From Flavobacteria bacterium BAL38 (lineage in GTDB: Bacteria > Bacteroidota > Bacteroidia > Flavobacteriales > Flavobacteriaceae): 64,000 nucleotides of DNA. Within the stretch, counting starts at the first letter, position 1. Each line of letters starts with the position of its first letter. This document shows, in pieces, positions 15,788 to 25,232 of this stretch. Made by a program: the position numbers and the translations under genes. Location: assembly GCA_000169355.1 (NCBI GenBank), contig AAXX01000002.1:248001-312000 (forward strand), written 5' to 3'. The notes beneath the pieces were generated by a model. It saw only the letters and a list, made by a program, of their open reading frames with translations, had not been told where the DNA came from and made no database searches.

Positions 15788-16345
15788 ATGAAAACCGAAA
15801 AAGAAAAAATGCTGTCGGGTGAAAATTATTTTTCCAATGATAAAGAATTATCTCTAGATAGAAATAAAGCTAAAAAATTACTTCATAAATTAAATATTAC
15901 AGAATATCTAATGAATGGTAATGCTCGAAATATCCTTAAAGAGTTATTGCCAAATGCGCATAAAAGAATATATATCGAGCCTCCTTTTCATTGCGATTAT
16001 GGATATAATATTCAATTGGGCGAAATGGTTTATTTTAATGTAAATTGTGTGGTTTTAGATGCTGCAAAAGTTACAATAGGTAATAATGTGTTTATTGGGC
16101 CGGGAGTTCATATTTATACCGCTACACATCCTACAGACGCAATGGAAAGAAGAAAAACAGAATTTGCAAAACCAATTTTTATTGGCAACGATTGTTGGAT
16201 AGGAGGAAATACTATAATTTGTCCTGGTGTTACAATTGGTGATGGATGTACAATAGGCGCAGGTTCTGTAGTAACTAAAAATATTCCTGCAAATTCATTA
16301 GCCGTTGGAAATCCAGCCAAAGTGATTAAAAAATTAAAGGAATAA
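15788..16345 (+). CDS. Maltose/galactoside O-acetyltransferase-like hexapeptide protein
   Basis: The 185-residue cytosolic acetyl-CoA-dependent sugar O-acetyltransferase is similar to Maa and LacA. The N-terminal Maa cap (KEKMLSGENYFSNDKEL) is followed by a left-handed beta-helix of hexapeptide repeats such as VTIGNNVFIGPGVHI and PIFIGNDCWIGGNTI. The catalytic His lies in YTATHPTDA. The length matches the family. It is a single gene ending in a bidirectional hairpin. The true acceptor sugar is unknown. Confidence 0.92.
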   Translation: MKTEKEKMLSGENYFSNDKELSLDRNKAKKLLHKLNITEYLMNGNARNILKELLPNAHKRIYIEPPFHCDYGYNIQLGEMVYFNVNCVVLDAAKVTIGNNVFIGPGVHIYTATHPTDAMERRKTEFAKPIFIGNDCWIGGNTIICPGVTIGDGCTIGAGSVVTKNIPANSLAVGNPAKVIKKLKE

Positions 16346-16380
16346 AAAAACCGATGTATAATAATTAAGCATCGGTTTTT
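16346..16380. terminator. Bidirectional terminator, acetyltransferase / U32 gene
   Basis: The 11-bp perfect stem AAAAACCGATG/CATCGGTTTTT lies between convergent genes, with A/T tracts that serve both strands. Confidence 0.85.
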
Positions 16381-16383
16381 ATA

Positions 16384-18255
16384 TTAATGAAAATGATCTT
16401 CTTCAATTTCAAATTCGGCATCTTTTTCCCAAATTTCCATTTCACAAGGTTTGCAATTGAATTTTAGTTTGTATTCCAATTCGCCTTGTTTCAAAACCAA
16501 AGGTTCTTTTACTTTTTTGTCCATGTTTTCACGATGGTATTTTGGACAACGTTCTAATTCATATTTGATGCAATATTTAGTTGTCATTACGCGAGATTTT
16601 CCCGGATCCCATTGTAATTCGAATGCTTTTTCAATTTCGGTTACACCATGACGTTCGTAAAACTTACGAGCGGTTTTGTTGGCAACATTGTACATGAAAT
16701 CCAATTTCGTTTCTGGATAAGGATGTGATGTTTTAACCAATTGGTGTTCTTTGCGCACATAATTTTTCAAACGAATTTCCGATAATTGTTCGTAAACGGT
16801 TCTTCGCATTTCGTTGATTTTTGAAATCGGAAGGAACCAATTTCCAGAAAATTCAATCGTAATTTCATCAGCTGTATACGGTGTAAATCCTGTTTTTGCT
16901 AAGTTGATTTTGAAGTTTTCTGCTAAAGATTCGTTGTTTTTTGTTGGCTCCTTTGGGTGAACCAAATTTACAACACTTACATTTCCATCTTCGTCGGTAG
17001 CAATTAATTCAAAACCTGTTACGTTTTCTTTTAATAGTAAAGTTGTGCTGATTTTTCGAACGGCACTGTCTTCTCTTTCAACTAACTTTATGAAAGCGGC
17101 ATCGTTATTTCTATAAATGAAAGTGCCTTCTTTGATTTCTTTTAATACGTTTGGATATACGATTCCATTTTCTGCACGGTTAACGTAGATTCCTTCGGCT
17201 TCATTGTTTTCGTTGATGAAACACAATCCGTCGCCATTGTTTAATAACTCACCATTTTCAATTACGTATGAATTTCCAACGGTTTTCATTAATTTTCCAA
17301 TGTATTGACCTTTTGATTTTGGACTTTCCCAAGAACCAATTGCTTGATGTCTTTCATTTACAAAATAATCGGTATAACCACGGTTAAAACTTTTATCTAA
17401 TGAAGAATCAAATAAGAAGGTGCATTTTCCAGAAGAAGCTTTTCTATATTTATCGCTATTATCGTTTAAGAAAGCATCTAATTTCTGACGTAAATAAGAA
17501 ACGTTGTTTTTTACATACACGATATCTTTCAGACGACCTTCAATTTTGAAAGAAACAATTCCAGCTTCAACTAAATTTGGAATTTGGTCCGAAACATCAA
17601 AATCTTTAATTGAAAGTAGGTGACTATTTTTTATTAGAGTATCGCCATTTCCATCAATTAAATTATACGGTAAACGACAATTTTGTGCACAAGAACCACG
17701 ATTTGCCGAACGTTCGCCATTGGCAACACTCATATAGCAATTTCCGCTAAACGAAACACATAAAGCACCCGTTACGAAGAATTCTAATTCTACATCAGAA
17801 GCTTCACTGATTTCTTTAATTTGATGCAAGTTTAACTCTCGCGCTAATACCACACGTTTGATTCCAGCATCAGCTAAGAATTTAATTTTATCGGCATCAC
17901 GATTATTAGTTTGCGTACTGGCATGCAATACGATAGGAGGTAACTCCATTTCCATAATCGCCATGTCTTGAATGATTAAAGCATCTACTCCAATGTCATA
18001 CAATTTCCAAATCAATTGACGACAAGGTTCTAATTCGTTATCATATAAAATGGTATTGATAACCACAAAAACCTGAGCGTTATATAAATGTGCGTATTTA
18101 ACCAACTCCGCAATATCTTCCACAGAATTGGTGGCGTTTGATCGAGCACCATATAAAGGAGCACCAATATAAACCGCATCAGCACCACTGTTAATAGCAG
18201 CAATTCCTTGAATTAAATCTTTTGCTGGCGCTAAAATTTCAATCTTCTTCTTCAT
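16384..18255 (-). CDS. U32 peptidase-family protein, RNA-hydroxylation type
   Basis: The ~623-residue protein starts with KIEILAPAKDLIQGIAAI and carries the U32 motifs YIGAPLYGARSNA, FVTGALCVSFSGNCYMS and RGSCAQNCRLPY. The last two supply cysteines like those that bind an iron-sulfur cluster in U32 enzymes. Long U32 proteins include RlhA (23S rRNA C2501 hydroxylation), while shorter TrhP hydroxylates tRNA U34. Length favours an RlhA-like role, but the C-terminal Cys-rich segment (KYELERCPKYH, FNCKPCEMEIW) leaves this open. The frame runs 19 codons further upstream, but a TTTG-type promoter box overlaps that stretch and MKKKIEILAP is the natural start. Confidence 0.85.
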   Translation of the reverse strand: MKKKIEILAPAKDLIQGIAAINSGADAVYIGAPLYGARSNATNSVEDIAELVKYAHLYNAQVFVVINTILYDNELEPCRQLIWKLYDIGVDALIIQDMAIMEMELPPIVLHASTQTNNRDADKIKFLADAGIKRVVLARELNLHQIKEISEASDVELEFFVTGALCVSFSGNCYMSVANGERSANRGSCAQNCRLPYNLIDGNGDTLIKNSHLLSIKDFDVSDQIPNLVEAGIVSFKIEGRLKDIVYVKNNVSYLRQKLDAFLNDNSDKYRKASSGKCTFLFDSSLDKSFNRGYTDYFVNERHQAIGSWESPKSKGQYIGKLMKTVGNSYVIENGELLNNGDGLCFINENNEAEGIYVNRAENGIVYPNVLKEIKEGTFIYRNNDAAFIKLVEREDSAVRKISTTLLLKENVTGFELIATDEDGNVSVVNLVHPKEPTKNNESLAENFKINLAKTGFTPYTADEITIEFSGNWFLPISKINEMRRTVYEQLSEIRLKNYVRKEHQLVKTSHPYPETKLDFMYNVANKTARKFYERHGVTEIEKAFELQWDPGKSRVMTTKYCIKYELERCPKYHRENMDKKVKEPLVLKQGELEYKLKFNCKPCEMEIWEKDAEFEIEEDHFH

Positions 18256-18361
18256 TTGTAAAGCTTTAATTATTCGGGATTTGCCGAAAAAAAGTGTGCA
18301 AAGTTCATACAAAAAAACCGAGATTTCTAATTCAAGTTGACTTTTTTTGAATTTTGGACAT

Positions 18362-18401
18362 AAAAAAACACGAATTAATCTAATTTATAAATTAATTCGT
18401 G
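18362..18401 (-). terminator. Terminator downstream of the aspartate aminotransferase
   Basis: The 11-bp stem CACGAATTAAT/ATTAATTCGTG is followed by seven T residues on the minus strand. Confidence 0.85.
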
Positions 18402-18427
18402 CTAATATGTATTTGTTGTAATATAAT

Positions 18428-19612
18428 TTAAGAAACCGCTTCTTTAATTCTTTTCATTGCTTCTGTTAATAAAGCTTCACTTGTAGCGTAAGAGAAACGA
18501 ATGCAGTTTGGATTTCCAAAAGCATCACCTGTTACCGTTGCAACATTTGCTTCTGCTAATAAGAACATAGAAAAGTCGGTTGCGTTTTTAATTTCGGTTC
18601 CTTTAATAGTTTTACCAAAGTAGAAAGAAACATCAGGGAACACATAAAATGCACCTTCTGGAACATTCAATTTGAATCCTGGAATTTGGTTTACTAATCC
18701 TACTACTAAATCTCTACGATTTTTGAAAGCTGAAACCATTTCGTTTAATACGCTTGGATCAGCTTCAACTGCAGTAATCGTAGCTCTTTGTGCAATAGAA
18801 TTCGCTCCCGAAGTAACTTGTCCTTGAATCTTGGTACATGCTTTTGCGATAAATTCTGGTGCTCCGATGTAGCCAATTCTCCAACCTGTCATAGCGAATG
18901 CTTTTGCTACTCCATTAACTGTGATTGTTCTTTCTAACATTCCTGGAATCGATGCAATACTGCAAAATGTTCCTGAAAAGTTGATATGTTCGTAGATTTC
19001 GTCTGAAACTATATATACGTGTGGATGTTTTTCTAAAACTTTAGCTAAAGCTGTTAATTCTTCACGATTGTAAACCGAACCACTTGGGTTACAAGGTGAA
19101 CTGAACCACATCATTTTTGTTTTTGGTGTGATTGCTGCTTCTAATTGTTCTGGTGTGATTTTGAAATCGCTTTCTACAGAAGTAGGAACTTCAACAGGAA
19201 CACCGCCAGAAAGTTTGATGATTTCGAAATATGAAACCCAATATGGAGCAGGAAGAATTACTTCATCACCATCGTTTAACATTACTTGTGCAATGTTATA
19301 TAACGATTGTTTAGCTCCTGTAGAAACTACAATTTGTGATGGTTTGTAGTCTAAATTATTATCTCTTTTGAATTTTTTGCAAATGGCTTCTTTCAATTCT
19401 AAGTAACCTTCTACAGGAGTATAAGTGCTGTAGTTTTCGTCGATTGCTTTTTTTGCAGCTTCTTTAATAAATTCAGGAGTGTTGAAATCAGGTTCTCCTA
19501 AACTAAGGCTAATAATGTCTTTTCCTTGTGCTTTTAATTCTCTTGCCAAAGCTGCCATAGCTAATGTTTGTGAAACAGCTAAGTTGTTGATTCTGTCCGA
19601 TAACGGGTTCAT
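18428..19612 (-). CDS. Class I aspartate aminotransferase (type Ib)
   Basis: The 394-residue cytosolic PLP enzyme transfers amino groups between aspartate or related amino acids and 2-oxoglutarate. Family marks are SLSLGEPDFNTPEFI near residues 36-50, the cofactor-contact STGAKQSLYN, FSSPCNPSGSVY, YIVSDEIYEHI, and the Schiff-base lysine in VAKAFAMTGWRIGY near residue 240. The final arginine for the substrate carboxylate is in CIRFSYA. Substrate range within the subfamily (aspartate, aromatic or prephenate) cannot be read directly. It is transcribed from the same strand as the desaturase but appears to be a separate unit. Confidence 0.93.
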   Translation of the reverse strand: MNPLSDRINNLAVSQTLAMAALARELKAQGKDIISLSLGEPDFNTPEFIKEAAKKAIDENYSTYTPVEGYLELKEAICKKFKRDNNLDYKPSQIVVSTGAKQSLYNIAQVMLNDGDEVILPAPYWVSYFEIIKLSGGVPVEVPTSVESDFKITPEQLEAAITPKTKMMWFSSPCNPSGSVYNREELTALAKVLEKHPHVYIVSDEIYEHINFSGTFCSIASIPGMLERTITVNGVAKAFAMTGWRIGYIGAPEFIAKACTKIQGQVTSGANSIAQRATITAVEADPSVLNEMVSAFKNRRDLVVGLVNQIPGFKLNVPEGAFYVFPDVSFYFGKTIKGTEIKNATDFSMFLLAEANVATVTGDAFGNPNCIRFSYATSEALLTEAMKRIKEAVS

Positions 19613-19670
19613 TGTGTGTTAGTTATTATAGTTAATACAAAAGACGCGATTCCTCGCGTCTCTCTGTTTA

Positions 19671-20765
19671 TTATGCTAATTGTGGTTTTCTTCCTAATTC
19701 TCTCAAATGTTTGAAGTGAGATGCGATTGCCGATCGAGTCGTTTTAAACTCGTGATATGGTAAGTTACATTCAGCTGCTGTTTGTTTTACAATCTCTGCA
19801 ATCTTATTGTAATGAACGTGACTGATATTTGGGAAAATATGGTGTTCAATTTGATGATTTAATCCACCTGTATAATAATTTACAATCCAGTTTTTAGGTG
19901 CAAAGTTAGCGGTAGTAAACAATTGGTGAATAGCCCAAGTATTTTCGATTTCACCATTGTCGTCTGGTATTGGGTTTACAGTGTCTTCTACCACGTGTGC
20001 TAATTGGAATACTACACTTAAAATTAATCCTGCAGTATAATGCATTACTACGAATCCTAGTAAAACTAACCACCAGTCTACTCCTAAAACCATTGGTAAA
20101 ACCAACCAAATTGAAAAGTAAATTACTTTTGTAATTACTAAAGTAGTCCATTGAAAAGCAGGACTTTTAGCTTCTCCATATGATAATTTTCTTTTTAAGT
20201 AACGTTTCATTTGAAGGAAATCAGTAGTGATAGCCCAGTTGAACGTTAATAATCCGTATAAAAAAATTGAATAATAATGTTGAAATTTATGAAACTTTTC
20301 CCATTTAGCTTCTTTTGTAAATCGTATAACACGACCTGCATCTAAATCTTCGTCATGACCTATAATGTTAGTATAAGTATGATGTAAAACATTATGTTGT
20401 ACTTGCCAGTTATAAACATTTCCAGCTAAGATATAGATACTTCCGCCCATTAATTTGTTTACCCAAGATTTGGTTGAATAAGCACCATGATTACCATCGT
20501 GCATTACGTTCATTCCAACTCCTGCCATTCCAATTCCAATTACTACATTAAGTAATAAATATGTCCAAAAAGGCATATCTTTTGCAAGTAAAAAGAAATA
20601 GGGAGTTAGGAAAAGACCGAACATTACAATTGTTTTTAGATGTAATTTCCAGTTTCCAGTTTTGTCAATTTTATTTTCTTTGAAATAATCGTTAACTCTT
20701 TTATTTAATGTTCTGAAAAACTTCAGATTGTCCTCTTTTGAGAAAATCGGGGATGTAGTACTCAT
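19671..20765 (-). CDS. Membrane fatty acid desaturase
   Basis: The ~364-residue integral membrane di-iron desaturase introduces a double bond into acyl chains. Three histidine boxes are visible: HDGNHGAYS, HNVLHHTYTN and HQIEHHIFPNI. Several hydrophobic membrane segments occur, for example IVMFGLFLTPYFFLLA. The third box with Q-x-x-H-H resembles front-end or delta-6-like and linoleoyl-CoA desaturases, though bacterial members vary. A TTG five codons upstream (20780) is rejected as start because a TATCTTTG promoter box lies at 20788-20795; ATG at 20765 gives MSTTSPIFSKED. Divergent from rsmG. Confidence 0.92.
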   Translation of the reverse strand: MSTTSPIFSKEDNLKFFRTLNKRVNDYFKENKIDKTGNWKLHLKTIVMFGLFLTPYFFLLAKDMPFWTYLLLNVVIGIGMAGVGMNVMHDGNHGAYSTKSWVNKLMGGSIYILAGNVYNWQVQHNVLHHTYTNIIGHDEDLDAGRVIRFTKEAKWEKFHKFQHYYSIFLYGLLTFNWAITTDFLQMKRYLKRKLSYGEAKSPAFQWTTLVITKVIYFSIWLVLPMVLGVDWWLVLLGFVVMHYTAGLILSVVFQLAHVVEDTVNPIPDDNGEIENTWAIHQLFTTANFAPKNWIVNYYTGGLNHQIEHHIFPNISHVHYNKIAEIVKQTAAECNLPYHEFKTTRSAIASHFKHLRELGRKPQLA

Positions 20766-20787
20766 AAATATTCTATTCAAATTTTGT

Positions 20788-20795
20788 CAAAGATA
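20788..20795 (-). promoter_or_regulatory. -7 element for the desaturase
   Basis: TATCTTTG on the minus strand lies 22 bp upstream of the ATG at 20765. Its position supports the downstream start codon. Confidence 0.55.
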
Positions 20796-20850
20796 ATTAT
20801 TATAATTTTTTCATTTATGATATTCCTCATTTTTTATTCACGAAAAAGCG

Positions 20851-20858
20851 TATTTTTG
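20851..20858 (+). promoter_or_regulatory. -7 element for rsmG
   Basis: A perfect TATTTTTG lies 15 bp upstream of the rsmG start codon, which implies a very short leader. Confidence 0.5.
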
Positions 20859-20873
20859 TGCAAAATTTAACTA

Positions 20874-21503
20874 ATGGACGAAATTTTAAGACAATTTCCT
20901 AATTTATCTGATAATCAAATACTTCAGTTTCAAAAATTACAATCGTTATACGAAGATTGGAATGCAAAAATTAATGTGATTTCACGTAAAGACATCGACG
21001 AATTATACACGCGTCACGTTTTACATTCATTAGGAATTGCAAAAATTATCGAATTCCGTCCAGGTTCCAAAATCATGGATGTGGGAACAGGTGGTGGTTT
21101 TCCTGGAATTCCATTAGCTATTTTGCATCCAGAAGTTGATTTTTATTTGATTGATGTTATTGCGAAAAAAATCCGTGTAGTGAATGAAGTGGCTGCAGGT
21201 TTAGGATTAAAAAACGTAAAAGCTGAACAAAAACGTGCCGAATTGGTAAAGCAAGAATTTGATTTTATTGTTAGTCGCGCGGTAACCAATATGCCTGATT
21301 TTGTAAGTTGGGTAGATGGTAAAATTTCAAAAAAACAAAATCACGAATTAGCCAACGGAATTTTATATTTAAAAGGAGGCGATTTAACCGAAGAATTGGC
21401 AGCTTTCCCAAAAGCTACTGAATATAATTTATCGGACTTTTTTACTGATGAATTTTTTGAAACGAAGAAAGTGGTGCATTTGCCGTTGAAGTATAAGAAA
21501 TAG
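20874..21503 (+). CDS. rsmG: 16S rRNA (guanine527-N7)-methyltransferase
   Basis: RsmG methylates G527 of 16S rRNA, and its loss gives low-level streptomycin resistance in other bacteria. The 209-residue protein shows WNAKINVISRKDIDELYTRH near residues 28-47, the SAM loop MDVGTGGGFPGIPLA near 67-81, and DFIVSRAV near 132. The length and order match the family. It stands apart from any mnmG or oriC context. A lipoprotein gene follows 24 bp downstream and may be cotranscribed. Confidence 0.95.
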   Translation: MDEILRQFPNLSDNQILQFQKLQSLYEDWNAKINVISRKDIDELYTRHVLHSLGIAKIIEFRPGSKIMDVGTGGGFPGIPLAILHPEVDFYLIDVIAKKIRVVNEVAAGLGLKNVKAEQKRAELVKQEFDFIVSRAVTNMPDFVSWVDGKISKKQNHELANGILYLKGGDLTEELAAFPKATEYNLSDFFTDEFFETKKVVHLPLKYKK

Positions 21504-21527
21504 TATTATTAAAGATTAGTATTTTCT

Positions 21528-21899
21528 ATGAAAAAAATTATTTTAGTCTTTTTGTTTTCTTTTCTCTTTTCTTGTGAAGGTTCTGATACGTACAGAGGAA
21601 AATGGAAAGCCCTAGATAAAGAAGGAAATAAATTAGAAATTGAATTTTTTCCTAAAAAAATGACTCTGCTGGATAGTTTAGGAAAATCAATAAATTATGA
21701 TTACACTCAGAATTCTATTGAATCTGATGACTCAATAAAAACTTATGGAATTACTTTAAGTGATGGAAGAATATATCAAATTTATTTTCCTAAAAAAGAT
21801 TGTAGTATTGGTTTGATTTTGGACGAAAATGATAATCAAATATTTACATTAAGTAGAGATACTTATGTTGATTTTGACGAAATTTATAAGTTATATTAA
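21528..21899 (+). CDS. Small lipoprotein of unknown function
   Basis: The 123-residue product begins with the lipoprotein signal MKKIILVFLFSFLFSCEG (lipobox LFSC, Cys16). The mature part has alternating polar and hydrophobic stretches (KLEIEFFPKKMTLLDSLG, YGITLSDGRIYQIYFP) suggesting a small beta-barrel or lipocalin-like fold, but no family is recognised. It sits 24 bp after rsmG and before a strong bidirectional hairpin, so it probably shares the rsmG transcript. The match to translated lipoprotein features makes it a real gene. Confidence 0.75.
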   Translation: MKKIILVFLFSFLFSCEGSDTYRGKWKALDKEGNKLEIEFFPKKMTLLDSLGKSINYDYTQNSIESDDSIKTYGITLSDGRIYQIYFPKKDCSIGLILDENDNQIFTLSRDTYVDFDEIYKLY

Positions 21900-21907
21900 T
21901 TAAAAAT

Positions 21908-21943
21908 AAAAAGGGTTAAGAAAATAAATCTTAACCCTTTTTT
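21908..21943. terminator. Bidirectional terminator, lipoprotein gene / pruA
   Basis: The 14-bp stem AAAAAGGGTTAAGA/TCTTAACCCTTTTT has an AAAATAAA-type loop and A/T flanks, and lies between convergent genes. Confidence 0.85.
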
Positions 21944-21974
21944 GTACTTAGTACTTTACACTTTGTACTTTGAA
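21944..21974. repeat. Short tandem GTACTTT-type repeat
   Basis: Four imperfect units (GTACTTA, GTACTTTAC, ACTTTGTACTTT) stand between the terminator and the pruA stop codon. This is a low-complexity intergenic repeat of unknown role. Confidence 0.6.
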
Positions 21975-23600
21975 TTATCCTAAAAACGGATATTTATAAT
22001 CTTCTGGTGTTACAAATGTTTCTTTGATGGTTCTAACAGAAGCCCAACGCAATAAGTTTTGAGATGAACCAGCTTTATCGTTAGTTCCAGAACCTCTTGC
22101 TCCTCCAAATGGTTGCATTCCCACAACAGCACCTGTTGGTTTGTCGTTGATATAGAAGTTTCCAGCCGCATTTTGTAAAGCAACGGTTGCTTCTTCCACC
22201 GCATAACGACATTGGCTAAATACAGCTCCTGTTAAAGCATATTCTGAAGTTTCGTCAACTAATTTTAATGTTTCAGACCATTTGGCGTCTTCATATACAT
22301 AAATCGTAACTACGGGTCCAAATAATTCGGTTTCCATAGTTGAATATTTAGGATTTGAAGTTAAAATAACCGTTGGTTCTATAAAATAACCTTTTGATTT
22401 ATCATAATTTCCACCAATGATTATTTCCGCATCGCTATCTTTTTTAGCTTGGTCAATGTAACGTGCTAATTTGTCAAACGAAGCTTCTGAAATTACAGCA
22501 GTAATAAAATTACCCATATCTTCTGGTGAACCCATTTTCATCGTTTTCAAATCGGCTTCTAATTTCGCTTGAATTGCTGGCCATAAACTTTGTGGCACAT
22601 AAACACGAGAAGCAGCACTACATTTTTGCCCTTGAAATTCAAAAGCACCACGAGCAATTCCTACTGCAACCTGAGCCGGATTAGCTGATGGATGTGCAAT
22701 GATGAAATCTTTTCCTCCAGTTTCTCCAACAATTCTTGGATACGTTTTATAATTTGAAATATTATTTCCGATTGTTTTCCAAATGTCATTAAAAACGCCA
22801 GTCGAACCTGTAAAGTGAACTCCCGCTAAATGTGGACTAGATAAAACTACGTCAGAAACCATTCCAGAATCACCCATTACCATATTGATAACGCCATCTG
22901 GCAAACCAGCTTCTTTAAAAACTTGCATAATCACGTTAGCCGAATATACTTGTGTTGCCGCTGGTTTCCAAACTACCACATTCCCCATTAAAGCAGCACT
23001 TGAAGGTAAATTTCCTGCAATAGCGGTAAAGTTGAAAGGAGTAATTGCGTATACAAAACCTTCTAAAGGTCTGTATTCAACACGATTCCACATGTCTGAT
23101 GTAGAAGCGGGTTGGTCAGCGTAAATTTTTGTCATGAATTCTACGTTGTAACGTAAGAAGTCAATTAACTCACAAGCAGCGTCAATTTCGGCTTGGTGAA
23201 TCGTTTTTGATTGTGCAATCATAGTCGCTGCATTGATTTTAGCACGGTATGGACCAGCTAATAATTCAGCTGCTTTTAAGAAAATACCAGCTCTGTTTTC
23301 CCAAGCCATTGCTGCCCATTTTTTGCGAGCTTCTAAAGCAGAAGTAATTGCTTTTTCAACTAAGGCTCTGTCTGCTTGATGATAAACACCTACGATATGT
23401 TGGTGATCATGTGGAGCCGACATGTTTTTGGTATTACCCGTTTTAATTTCTTCGTTACCAATATATAAAGGAACTTCAACTTGAGAATTCCACATTTTTG
23501 TATAAGTTGCTGCAACAGTTGCTCTTTCAGGAGAACCTGGTGCATACGATTTTACGGGTTCGTTAACCGCTTTTGGGACATTAAAAAATCCTTTTAACAT
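21975..23600 (-). CDS. pruA: L-glutamate gamma-semialdehyde (1-pyrroline-5-carboxylate) dehydrogenase
   Basis: The 541-residue NAD-dependent aldehyde dehydrogenase completes proline catabolism by oxidising glutamate semialdehyde to glutamate. The general-base Glu lies in VGETGGKDF near residue 290, the catalytic Cys in GQKCSAASR near 325, and the cofactor segments ITPFNFTAIAGN and FTGSTGVF are present. Length and N-terminal GFFNVPKAVNEPVKSY fit the P5CDH type 1 family of about 540 residues. No putA-like proline dehydrogenase gene is adjacent. Confidence 0.95.
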   Translation of the reverse strand: MLKGFFNVPKAVNEPVKSYAPGSPERATVAATYTKMWNSQVEVPLYIGNEEIKTGNTKNMSAPHDHQHIVGVYHQADRALVEKAITSALEARKKWAAMAWENRAGIFLKAAELLAGPYRAKINAATMIAQSKTIHQAEIDAACELIDFLRYNVEFMTKIYADQPASTSDMWNRVEYRPLEGFVYAITPFNFTAIAGNLPSSAALMGNVVVWKPAATQVYSANVIMQVFKEAGLPDGVINMVMGDSGMVSDVVLSSPHLAGVHFTGSTGVFNDIWKTIGNNISNYKTYPRIVGETGGKDFIIAHPSANPAQVAVGIARGAFEFQGQKCSAASRVYVPQSLWPAIQAKLEADLKTMKMGSPEDMGNFITAVISEASFDKLARYIDQAKKDSDAEIIIGGNYDKSKGYFIEPTVILTSNPKYSTMETELFGPVVTIYVYEDAKWSETLKLVDETSEYALTGAVFSQCRYAVEEATVALQNAAGNFYINDKPTGAVVGMQPFGGARGSGTNDKAGSSQNLLRWASVRTIKETFVTPEDYKYPFLG

Positions 23601-23760
23601 GGTTTTGAATTTTAGCTTCGCTCATTTAAGACAAAGTCCTTGAGTGAAAATTAGACAATTTTGTGTGTTGTTTTACTAGTTTTTCGTAAACGAATACAAA
23701 AATACGAAGTATATTTTGAATTATCGATAACAAAAGTGACTTAGCTTAAATAGATAACTT

Positions 23761-24147
23761 TTAATTAATAGCAAATGGAGCGCTAAGTTTAAATGTAGGG
23801 ATAATGACTCTAAAGCTTCTGGTTGAGGTAAAGTTTACCATATTAAAATAACCTTTCATTGCTCCAATAGGAGAAGAAAGTAAGCATCCGGAAGAATAAG
23901 TATAACTTTCACCAGGTTTTATAACGGGTTTTTCGCCAATTACACCTTCACCATCTACTACCTCAATATTATTTAGTGCGTCATAAATTTCCCAATGACG
24001 TGTGGTTAATTGAACCGAATCTTTACTTTGGTTTTCGATTGTAACTTGATAAGTAAAGGCAAAATGAATCTTATAGTTCTTGAAGTAAGTTCCTTCAAAA
24101 CTAGTTAAAACTGAAATTTTTATGCCTCTTGTAATTTGACTTACCAT
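23761..24147 (-). CDS. apaG: ApaG domain protein
   Basis: The 128-residue protein matches ApaG (DUF525): an immunoglobulin-like fold with YQVTIENQSKDSVQLTTRHW near residues 33-52, GVIGEKPVIKPGESYTYSSG near 64-83 and SPIGAMKGYFNM near 88-99. ApaG is linked to Co2+ and Mg2+ phenotypes in enterobacteria, with the biochemical role unclear. It is the last gene of a tight minus-strand cluster, 3 bp after the DUF3667 gene. No terminator is obvious downstream. Confidence 0.92.
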   Translation of the reverse strand: MVSQITRGIKISVLTSFEGTYFKNYKIHFAFTYQVTIENQSKDSVQLTTRHWEIYDALNNIEVVDGEGVIGEKPVIKPGESYTYSSGCLLSSPIGAMKGYFNMVNFTSTRSFRVIIPTFKLSAPFAIN

Positions 24148-24150
24148 AAA

Positions 24151-25230
24151 TTAAAATAAAATTATTCCTAAAAGCATCATTACTAAAGCACAAATACTTA
24201 AGAATAAAAAGAATAGCGGATTCAAAAGTATACATTTTATAATAGTAATCCAACGACTTTGCTCATAAAAATTTCTTAAAGATTTGTAGAAATATAGAGG
24301 AAATAAAAACGCAAATGATATTCCAGTGATAAAGTTTGATAACGTTTCGCTTATTAAACTTATTAAATTGAAAATCATCATGCATAAAAATATGAATGTA
24401 AAAAAAGTATAAGCAAAGACTAAATGTTCGGTATAATTAATTTTTTTGGAATAAAAAACGATCCAAAACATTAATGTTAATATGGGTAAAGAAAGAAAAA
24501 TAAAAAACGGAAGCTTTTGGTAAAAGTAATCGAAAAGCTCTTCATAGATGTTGTTCGATTTAAAAAGTTTTGCTTTTTTACAAATTGTGTTGTAGGTAAA
24601 GTTGTTCTCAAAACCTAATTCTTTTAGTATTTGGGCATCTGATTTTTTTGGATATTTTAAGTGGAAATTTCTTAGCGAAGTTATGTAATAAACTAAAGGA
24701 TCTAAATTTCGATTAATGTTTTGATCAATAAAGTTTTTAGTGTAAATAGAGTCTTTGCTGTATTCGATTTGATCTTTTAAAAGTTTATTTTTTATTGCTG
24801 GGTTAGCGTTTAATAATTTTAAAGCAGTACTGTCTTTTTTTATTTCTTCTTTAAGTTGTTCGTTGTTCAGTTCTTCTTTTGCTCTGTCAGTCGATGGTGT
24901 CATATCACCTTCCGTTACATTAAAAGAAATAAAAAGAATTATTGATACGCTTAAAAATAATCGGAAAGGATTAGCATAAGTGTGTCTTTTTCCTTCGTTA
25001 TATTCTTTTGCTAAAACACCTGGTTTTGTAAAAATAGAAAGGATGGAATTTCGTAATCTAGAATCGTAAGCATAAAAATTAGAAAAAAACTCTTCTATAA
25101 AATCGTTAATTGTTATTTTTTTAGTAGAGTTTAATTGTCCGCAATGATGACAATATTTTTCGCTAATGTCTAACGATGTTTCGCAGTTGATACATTGAGT
25201 TCCTCTATATTTTATATCTTTTCTGCTCAT
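24151..25230 (-). CDS. DUF3667 domain membrane protein with zinc ribbon
   Basis: The 359-residue protein starts with a zinc-ribbon-like motif, CINCETSL-x-KYCHHCGQ near residues 13-32, followed by the DUF3667 hallmark TINDFIEEFFSNFYAYDSR and GVLAKEYNEGKRHTYANP. Several hydrophobic segments in the second half (FIFLSLPILTLMFWIVFY, LVFAYTFFTFIFLCMMIF, LLNPLFFLFLSICALVMM) suggest four or more membrane helices. The function of DUF3667 is unknown. It lies between the T9SS plug gene and apaG with 2-3 bp gaps. Confidence 0.88.
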   Translation of the reverse strand: MSRKDIKYRGTQCINCETSLDISEKYCHHCGQLNSTKKITINDFIEEFFSNFYAYDSRLRNSILSIFTKPGVLAKEYNEGKRHTYANPFRLFLSVSIILFISFNVTEGDMTPSTDRAKEELNNEQLKEEIKKDSTALKLLNANPAIKNKLLKDQIEYSKDSIYTKNFIDQNINRNLDPLVYYITSLRNFHLKYPKKSDAQILKELGFENNFTYNTICKKAKLFKSNNIYEELFDYFYQKLPFFIFLSLPILTLMFWIVFYSKKINYTEHLVFAYTFFTFIFLCMMIFNLISLISETLSNFITGISFAFLFPLYFYKSLRNFYEQSRWITIIKCILLNPLFFLFLSICALVMMLLGIILF

Positions 25231-25232
25231 TC

